A program made the translations under genes and the position numbers. The notes below the pieces were generated by a model. That model did no database searches, was not told where the DNA came from, and saw only the letters and a list, made by a program, of their open reading frames with translations. A stretch of 64,000 bases of DNA, taken from contig JAAEAF010000630.1 in assembly GCA_011037195.1 (NCBI GenBank), forward strand, positions 124,001-188,000, given 5' to 3'. The stretch's first letter is position 1. Every line of letters starts with the position of its first letter. Of this stretch, positions 56,856 through 64,000 are shown piece after piece. This DNA is from Triatoma infestans (lineage: Eukaryota; Arthropoda; Insecta; Hemiptera; Reduviidae).

Positions 56856-56870
56856 CCGATTAGGTTAGTA

Positions 56871-57071
56871 AAGTAAAGTAATGCCTATTTTTAAAGGCGG
56901 GCTTAACGTCCAACTACCAAATTAGGTGTCGTGGACGGGGGCGGAAGCACCTACTTTACTGTACACATTTTTCATACCAATATAAAATTTAGCAGTTATA
57001 CGCGGGACTCGAACTGGGGTCCTCCCACTTACAAGTCCATGCTCATAACCACTACACTAACACCCGCCCCT
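56871..57071 (-). mobile_element. SINE-2, complete copy with 13-bp target-site duplication
   Basis: Flanked by GATTAGGTTAGTA at 56858-56870 and 57072-57084, a perfect 13-bp direct repeat. On the minus strand the element starts GGGGCGGGTGTTAGTGTAG. It has an A-box-like TAGTGTAGTGGTTA (57059-57046) and B box AGTTCGAGTCC (57015-57005), then a body with AGGTGCTTCCGCCCCCGTCC and GTTGGACGTTAAGCCCGCC. The tRNA-like head is about 75 bases. It is distinct from SINE-1 in the body. Confidence 0.9.
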
Positions 57072-57109
57072 GATTAGGTTAGTAGTTTATTTGAAATTAA
57101 TTTGTACTT

Positions 57110-57240
57110 TCATTACTGCTGTAAGAGAAAATATTGTGATCGAGCCAAATTTTCAAAACTGAGTTTCCACCGGAAGTATCATATTTTGAGATCCTCTGAA
57201 TAAGAAAACATGTTTTTAACAAATTCATGTATATGTAAAT
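57110..57240 (-). repeat. Family A fragment, reverse
   Basis: TACTGCTGTAAGAGAAAATA, TTTTCAAAACTGAGTTTCCA, CCGGAAGTATCATATTTTGA and GATCCTCTGAATAAG match the 3-prime block in reverse. It starts just after the SINE-2 target duplication. Confidence 0.65.
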
Positions 57241-57244
57241 GAAA

Positions 57245-57730
57245 CAATTTTCTCTACTTTTCTTTTTAATTTACAACAACAGAATAGTGAGTGCTAATGT
57301 GAACATTCAAGGAAATATTGTAGCGGAGTTTTTTTGTAGGAAGAACTGAGAAAATAACATGTGAGGAAAACTCTATTGTTTCAAGTACAAGGTACCGCAA
57401 GGACTTTACACTATTAAAATAGCAAAGAGCATGTGGTAGCGTGAAGACAACTGGCAGAGTAACGGTGTGTGATGACTTCTGGATGTAGGTTTGAGTGATG
57501 TAATTTAATGAGCTTACTTGAATCCGTCAGAGAATCTTTATGAGAGCAATTTCAGATGTTATCTCAACTCTCCTACTACTTCATAACTTCTCCTTCATAT
57601 ATCTTAGGCAGGTATGATAACTTCACTGCATTAAAACAAAAAATTATCGTACTATTGTTTGAAATATTTTCTAATTAATACATTTTTTAATAGAAGCCCG
57701 AAATTAGTCAATGAAATAATTGTTTAAAAA
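57245..57730. other. AT-rich interval
   Basis: Nothing is recognised. Confidence 0.4.
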
Positions 57731-57734
57731 GTCC

Positions 57735-59045
57735 GTTGCGCATAAAGTGAATCTTCCGGTTGAATAATTGTGGCAAGTAACGCCCTGTCAGATTCCCTTG
57801 TGATACCCAAACGGAATGTCAAGTTTAAACTTTCGGTAATTTTTCGTTTTTGAATTGTGCCGTTCGCATACTCGCAGATCATTTTTTAAAAACACTTTTC
57901 GAACTCAGGGAACCTGGAAACATGTATTTCACCTATATTTTTGGTAAACCACTCTTCGAACTTGGGGGACCTGAAAATGTGTAATTAAAGCAGTAGGATA
58001 AAGTAGAAAGTAAAAATAGTTTTAAATCAGAGAAAACAACAAAAGTGATAGATCTCCGTATTCATGGTTAGTATACCAAATTTAAAGAAACGCACCGTTG
58101 TTTTTATGGAGAAAATTGCAGAAAACTGAAAAAACTGTTTAACTGTACAAACGCATTTCCATTCAATAGATTTTCTTTAAGCTCCGAATTTTGTCAACAT
58201 ATTAACTCTAATTAATATTATTCAGATGATAGAATAGCATAATAAACTAAAATAAATAAAAAAGTAAGAACAGAAAGTAATAATAGCTTATTGAGGAAAA
58301 TATACCTCCTCCTCCAAAAGCCAACCTAAATGAGTTTTCTCGGAGAAATGTTTCGAATAAAGGTTGTACCTCTCTTTGTATGTGTAGTTGATGCACTAAG
58401 TTTAAAGAAAATAGTTGAAGCTGTTTCCAAGAAAATCGCAGAAAAACTGAAAAAAATATTTAGTAAATACGCACTTTCGGTCAATCGATGTTTTTCTAAC
58501 TCAGAATTTTGGCAACATATTTATTTCTATTTAATATTATTAAGCTAATAATTGTGTAATAAACTGAAATAGCACTTTTGAGGTCAAACCAACCCAACCC
58601 TCTCCCATAAAAGTGCCCTTAAATGCACATTCCTGAGAAATGTTTCAAATAAAAATTGTATATCATTGGATGTGTAGTTGATATACTAAATTTAAAGAAA
58701 ATCGTTGAAGCAATTTTCGAGAAAATTTCCAAAAAGTGAAAAACTATTCAGTAAAGTGGTACTTCTGGTCCAGGAATTTTGACAGATAATGTACTGTCAG
58801 ATCCCATGGTACTACATAAACGGAATATTAAGTTTGAACTTTCTGTGATTTTTCTTTTTTGAGCCATGCTGTTTACATACATACATACATACAAACACAC
58901 ATACATACAAACAGATCATTTGCTAAAAATCACTTTTTTGGACTCAGGGGACCTGAAAATGGTTATTTCCGATGAAAACTCGATATCGAAAATTTGACAC
59001 GATTACAATACTTCCTCTTACTACTAGGAGGAGTAAGAGAAAGTA
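57735..59045 (+). repeat. Family A composite with three tandem central modules
   Basis: A first 3-prime block (57740-58010) has CTTCCGGTTGAATAATTG, TTTTTCGTTTTTGAATTG and CTCAGGGAACCTGGAAAC. Three successive central modules follow, near 58060-58170, 58345-58490 and 58645-58770. Each holds ATACYAARTTTAAAGAAA and a GAGAAAATY...GAAAAACTG stretch. A complete 3-prime block ends it: TGTCAGATCCCATGG, a CATA/CA microsatellite at 58877-58915, GGACTCAGGGGACCTGAAAA, CGATATCGAAAATTTGACAC and GAGTAAGAGAAAGTAAAA. It is the longest copy here. Confidence 0.75.
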
Positions 59046-59049
59046 AAAA

Positions 59050-60155
59050 TAAGAATGCAATTTTATTTTTATATAAATAGATTTATATGAATATCTGGGA
59101 GGAGATAATTTTCCAAGTGATTTCACATCTAATAAATATAGTAGGGATAATGTAATAAAGATGGAGAATGTAATAGGTTGAAGTGATGCCAGTGTAGAGG
59201 GGAAATAAAAATAAGAAGTAATAAAAGGAAAAAAAAGTGATAGAAAATTTTATAGAAAGAAAGAGAGATATAGTTTAGTATATGAGGCCAATAAAATCTA
59301 TCAGTAGTTGGTTTAGTAGTCACAGAAACACAAACATAAACACACGCACACACAAAACCCTCTATTGGCGTTCTTCCAAAATAATACGATGAGTTTGTAC
59401 GAGTCCCAGCATGGTGTGTATCTACTTTATAACTGGCGGTTCCCACAGAGCTTGAGATAGTACATAAGACTGCAAGTAAAGCTTTAAAAAAAAAAAAAAA
59501 TGTAGATGTTCCACGAACTGAAGAGAATGGTAAAAGTAGTCACATCAATGAAGTGAAAAAGAAAAAGGGATAAAGAGAAGGGGGGAAAAAAGGTGAGTGT
59601 TGGGAGGATTTTGGTCCTTGTTTAGCAGTAGGAACTCCTACTTGAAGGAGTTCTATGCTCGGAACTTTGGCTAGAAGTACAAAAAAGAAACAGATTGCAG
59701 AAAACAGCAATCGGAATGACAAAACAACCGAACAACGTTGAACTCAATAAATTCTTCTTAAGTCAAACGTGAAGAGGGAGTGAAGGAGACTGGAGGAGGC
59801 TTTCAGCTTTAAGTGAATAAGCAGGAATGTAAGCAGAGGGTAAAGAAGGGGAAGAAGCAGGAGGAGGGGAAGGAGGAATAGTGATGCCCCATGGTTAGTG
59901 AGTCTTACTGTTTCTCTTCTTGAAATATCGACCTAAGTTCGGATGATAACAACATTGGGAATGAAATAAGCAAACACTAACCTCTTATTACATATATGTT
60001 GTACGCACTAGTTCTAATAGTTGTGTTAAATATTCTTTTGATAAATGAACCATTAAAGAATGTTCTTTATGAAATAGTTGGGAAAGAGAGAGATCAGATT
60101 AAGAGATATTACTCAATAATCGTTTTTGTTGCATGAAGACTTTATGATTATTATC
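59050..60155. other. Unassigned interval
   Basis: Purine-rich stretches near 59225, 59560 and 59850 are present. The minus-strand frame 59129-59446 is low complexity with no domain. Confidence 0.35.
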
Positions 60156-60160
60156 TATCC

Positions 60161-60570
60161 AAAAATTTGGTGGGAAACATTCTCTTTGTTTTCTGTAATT
60201 ACAAATGATTGCAATTTTTTTTTTTAATCAAACACCTGCCACTAGATTTAGGGCCATCCTTCGACAGTTACCACAATAAAAACTTGTTAAACTAATGGTA
60301 TCGCGTCAAGGCTTCATTTCAGAATTTGTGACAAAGCTTGGTGGTAAACTAAGTATATTCATTCCTCTATTTAAGCGGTAATTTTTATACACAGTATTAA
60401 TTTATGATATTTTGTTTACAAACACACGAACTGATATACACACACAGAGTATTCGTTAAAAAAAAAATTTCCACACTCGGGCAACTTCAAAACATGTATT
60501 TCAGATGAAAACTCAATTTCGAAAATTTGACACGGTTGCAAAGTTTCCTCTAACATAGAGAAAGTAAGAG
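60161..60570 (+). mobile_element. Family A element, forward, both ends visible
   Basis: AAAAATTTGGTGGGAAACAT (60161-60180) is a diverged 5-prime terminal motif. After a degraded middle come a CA run near 60440, AACTTCAAAACATGTATTTC, AGATGAAAACTCAATTTCGA, AATTTGACACGGTTGC and ATAGAGAAAGTAAGAG. Length is about 410 bp. Confidence 0.55.
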
Positions 60571-60699
60571 CTTACTTTTTAGTAAGCTTTAGCATCTAAT
60601 ACAAAGTAATTTCATTCTTCTGGCAGTGAAGCATGCTCACAGATAGGTGTACTCCGCTAGCGAGTCGTATAATATAATTGGCACTATGGGCATAGCGGA

Positions 60700-61081
60700 G
60701 GATTTGCAAGACCAATATTGAACAGGTGCTGTTTACTGATATCCAAGTCCTGACAAACAATCTGAATGAAGCTACTCTTACAAACTTCTTGGCGCGGTTG
60801 GAAGAACTGTGTGCTTTTCCAGGTGAAGGCACATTATTATAATTAATAATTTTGTCTAATCGAAAAACATGTTGCTTAAACTTGCAAATCTCGATGATAG
60901 GGGCTTATACTTGAATAAATTTTACCTGAAGCAGACTACATTGTATGGCAGCGCATTCTGTTATCTCATTGGGTGTAGCCTCAACGGTCGTCTGAAGAGG
61001 GTGAACCTAGAAAGCGATTGCATTTGCAGATTCCGTGAAGAGATAATGGAAACTCCAGCACATCTCCTATCGGTACTGTGA
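60700..61081 (+). pseudogene. LINE RNase H and post-RNase H relic
   Basis: VLFTDIQVLTNN (60726 onward) resembles the IFTDSQAAL strand of RNase H, with Ser lost. The frame 60869-61081 contains YLIGCSLNGRLKRVNLESDC, then ICRFREEIMETPAHLLSVL. This matches the post-RNase H tail of jockey/I-like LINEs (LTGHGGL..RL.R.GL..S..CR.C.EE.ET..HLL..C), with two of the Cys positions replaced. It is frameshifted and truncated. Confidence 0.65.
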
Positions 61082-61130
61082 TGCTATCATTCAGAGATGA
61101 CGAATTTTTCTTTATATACGTTTTATTTCC

Positions 61131-61132
61131 AT

Positions 61133-61163
<31 letters not shown>

Positions 61164-61165
61164 TT
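61131..61165. repeat. ATTT tetranucleotide repeat
   Basis: About nine ATTT units directly after the LINE relic. It could be the simple-repeat 3-prime end of that LINE or an unrelated microsatellite. Confidence 0.85.
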
Positions 61166-61169
61166 CAAT

Positions 61170-62575
61170 TTTCATTTCTTTATTTAATTCATTTTCTTTC
61201 TTCCATACTGAGTTAATACTCGACTCTGACTGATGGATTTTTTCCTGCGAGAGTAAGGAGATAAGTTAAATTGTTTGTATTACATTATACTTTGTTTAGA
61301 TAAAGTATTCTTACTATTACTGTACGATCATTATTATTATCATTGTGAACATTTGAAATTAAAATAATTAAATAAATTACGATAAAAAGGTCACAATGTA
61401 TTAAACCATGCAACAGGTAGGTATTATTTAGAATTTGACCTGAAAATTGTTGACGTAATTTAAAAATTTTTTGAATAAATTAATAACTGAAAGCTAAAAT
61501 AAAAAAAAGGATGATAATTCTTAGAGGAAAAGTGGAAGAAACAGTAGTTATTTTCTTTTAAGAGGAAGAATAGGCCATAAAAAGGGGAAGATATGAGGTA
61601 AAAACAAAAGGTAGATACCTTCCTGTTTAAGCAAATACTAGTTAGGTAGCTTTTTGCTTTATCATCAACATCATCACCATCGTTCCTTTTTCTGTGTAGC
61701 ATATCCTCGCTACAGCCTAACCTACTTCTTTACCACTCCTTCATTTTCTCTCTCTATTCACACACAGAGAACATTCTCTTACTGTTTCTTTCTTACACAA
61801 TCCTTTCTTTAGACTTTGCACACAACACTCAACTCTCATACAAAATGAAAATTCCCCTTGGAAAGCGGAAAGAGTATCAGAGGTCTCTAAGAAAGAAGAA
61901 GAAGAAGAAAACCTGAAGACAAGCCTATGTAAAAGCAAAATAACGTAAAAAGAAAAAAGGAAAATAAAAGGTGAAGGAAAAGCCCGTGAGCATGTGTGAG
62001 TGCGGCCACCGGGATGAAAAAGGAAGAGAGATGGAAAAAAAAAATTGGGTACGCTCTAGAAAACTCCTGATGTTTTCCCTTATCCCAGTATGAGTGTCTG
62101 GGTAACATGACTCTTTTTTCCTTTTTCTATTTTTTTTTTTCATTTTATCCTACTAAGGGAAATTCTAATAATTTTATTTTCATCTATAGTTGAAATATGA
62201 GATATATTTCGCAAAAAAATATTACATCACTCCAATATAGTATTGAAAGAATTTTAATTAAATAAAACCTCCAAAAAATGCTCTATCAGACTATCAGACC
62301 ACAAATTTTCTCTTTATATAATATGATTAGAAAAATATCTAATCTGGCCCACTGAAATAAGGACAACATAAATAAGGGAAAAAGATATAAGAAATGAGAG
62401 TGATATAAAAGAACTAATTTTGAGGCTAACTAATTACCATTAATTACGTAACAGAAAAACTGTTATTGCAAGTATTAAATCTTAGATGTTTTCAGAGAGG
62501 ATGCCTATGAAATCTATACTAGACCCTATATTCACTGAATCCACAGAGGCGTAGTGAGTATTTATGTATATACAT
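61170..62575. other. AT-rich interval with purine-rich stretches
   Basis: A/G-rich plus-strand sequence at 61490-62060 generates overlapping Phe/Ser-rich minus-strand frames (61460-62143). These are low complexity and not called as genes. Confidence 0.4.
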
Positions 62576-62579
62576 CAGT

Positions 62580-62694
62580 TATACAGCGTAAAATATATTA
62601 TACAGTGTAAAATACGATATACACTGATATATATAAATCAATGTATTATATATATATACAATGTATAATATACAATATATTATATACATCAATG

Positions 62695-62735
<41 letters not shown>

Positions 62736-62800
62736 AAAAAAAGTTATAGATAATATAAATTATATATATCAGTGTATATATTATACATCCTAGTGTTTGC
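62580..62800. repeat. TA-rich palindromic satellite-like tract
   Basis: A nearly pure A/T tract with a long TA run at 62697-62728, two copies of ATCAATGTATTATATATATA (62637 and 62687) and inverted TACACTG/CAGTGTA words. Confidence 0.85.
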
Positions 62801-62804
62801 CCAT

Positions 62805-64000
62805 GGGCACACTACACCCAAATAAATGCCCAAATCAACTATTCTGCAGAACCTCTGTGGGTTGAATGAGTATTAGAGATGTCAGAACTTAATTCTTATT
62901 GCTAGTTCACGCCAGCAGCCGTGAAGAAGTAGCTAGTCCTCTGTCCTCTACGGGCAACATTTCCTCTAACCCAGCTTTCTAATAAGAAATATTGAAATTT
63001 GAAATATCCTATGCAACCAAAGACACGCACTCTACATTGCCTTACCTACCTACCTATGGTTCTTACACTCTTGTGATTCTATTCTACTCTATTGATTGTG
63101 AGTATTCTACTGCAAACCTATCAGAATATTATGTAAAAGCCTCAAGTATGCTTACTATTTCTCTTCGCTTTCATCATACATCAGCCCTGCATCATTAGTA
63201 AACCTAGAAACGAGGCTAGAGGAACTTTGAGGCAGTACCTCTTTCCAAACCTTAGGAACTGACTAAAAGCCTAAAGCCCAAATTCACAAAAACAAGGTGA
63301 ATCGATGTTTCATCATTCTTTCTCGAGGAAAGATACAAATCCCCGAGAAGCTGCTAAACTGTTCTTATTAGAAGAAGACTTGAATCACATTCTGTCAATT
63401 AATTTGGATATTTTCGATGAAATTATGGTAAAGGCAGACAATAACGACAAGAAAATAGACTAAAATACGTTAAAAACATAACAAATAAGAAAACGATGGA
63501 ATAACTAATAGACAAAGAGAAATACAATTTATTTTTATAGACTCAATACTAGAGAGACTTAATGATTTGGGCACTAAGTTTATTTATCCAGGAGAAATAA
63601 ACGCCACTTCCAAAGAAGAGGAGATAAAACGTGATAAAAACCTTAAATAAAGCTTAGTTCTTTAATAAAGAGGGAACAAGCAGCACTAGTCCTTGAACTC
63701 TGTCCCCGTGAAAATGTACAAAATGAACCTCCTACTATTTTTTTAAAACTACTTATTTATACAATCAGCAACTATCCACCCCCATACATGGGGACCAAGA
63801 AGGTACTCCCGCTTACATTGGATTTTTATTTCTTTCCTGTTCACAAGTTTATTTCTAATATAAATTTCTATTAATGTATACAATACATTATTGTAAAACG
63901 TGTGCAGAATGTTAAAACAGCGAAGAAAGGACGGTAAGGTGACGGATGTAAAAGTAACTAAGGAAGGAGCAATATCCTGGACTAGAAGATACAATAGTCC
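62805..64000. other. Unassigned interval to window end
   Basis: A less AT-rich patch lies at 62800-63230. Short frames (62992-63198 plus, 63749-63994 minus) have no recognised domain. Confidence 0.35.

Noticed and set aside
57005..57071. A possible minus-strand tRNA gene
   Set aside because: Same reasoning: it is the head of SINE-2, with flanking 13-bp duplication and two further diverged copies in the window.
4312..60570. A CRISPR array or tandem satellite explaining the many repeats
   Set aside because: Copies are dispersed, in both orientations, of different lengths and without regular spacers; this is a eukaryotic genome.
60596..60832. 78-codon minus-strand frame
   Set aside because: It is antisense to the plus-strand LINE RNase H relic in the same place.
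61460..62143. Several overlapping Phe/Ser-rich minus-strand frames
   Set aside because: They come from A/G-rich plus-strand DNA; low complexity, mutually overlapping, no domain.

Overview
This window reads as non-coding DNA from an AT-rich metazoan genome, most likely an invertebrate. It is roughly two-thirds A+T by eye, with abundant CA/GT, TA and GA microsatellites, tRNA-derived SINEs, an animal-type Helitron, Tc1/mariner and LINE relics, and no open reading frame that looks like an intact host gene. There are no operons, phage genes, CRISPR arrays, rRNA genes or convincing stand-alone tRNA genes. The repeat content fits an insect such as a hemipteran, or a mollusc; nothing seen decides between them. 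The likeliest setting is an intergenic desert or a very large intron.

The dominant feature is one dispersed repeat family, called family A here. More than twenty fragments lie in both orientations from about 4.5 kb to 60.6 kb. Family A has terminal inverted repeats (outer motif AATCTGGTGTGAAACACTC, then a CTTTCTCTTA block). Internally it has a block containing TTTCCGGTGAAAACTCGAT, a CA/GT microsatellite and repeated modules around TTTAAAGAAAATCGTTG. It looks like a non-autonomous DNA transposon. Three further palindromic (foldback) groups are present: B (5.27, 9.88 and 4.31 kb), D (10.47 and 31.59 kb) and E (8.95 kb). Each carries a TGAAGAAG- or TGACGATG-type stretch followed by a CGAAACG/CCGAAACC/AAAACATCGG-type stretch, reminiscent of ends of Penelope-like elements; that link is from memory only.

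Recognisable coding relics are all from mobile elements. There is a 982-bp Helitron on the minus strand with both termini and a broken PIF1-type helicase (27.9-28.9 kb). There are three Tc1/mariner transposase relics (23.4, 41.4 and 45.5-46.3 kb). Four LINE relics comprise an RT tail at 13.95-14.45 kb and RNase H or post-RNase H pieces at 21.0, 55.1 and 60.7 kb. One coding-like stretch at 30.38-30.77 kb (minus) I could not identify; it has a single frameshift. Two SINE families occur, SINE-1 (27.5, 49.8, 51.4, 55.6 kb) and SINE-2 (43.7, 48.4, 56.9 kb); two copies have perfect target-site duplications.

Six GC-richer islands stand out from the AT-rich background: 3.2-4.0, 7.4-8.0, 32.1-32.5, 33.3-34.0, 44.5-44.9 and 52.7-53.35 kb. 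They contain CpG-bearing motifs that resemble animal promoter or enhancer sites. The strongest is the 52.7-53.35 kb island, with three perfect TGACGTCA sites and the 12-bp palindrome TGTTACGTAACA. The 33.4 kb island has an RFX X-box-like GTTACCATGACAAC. These are the best candidates for host function. I found no convincing novel multi-gene system.
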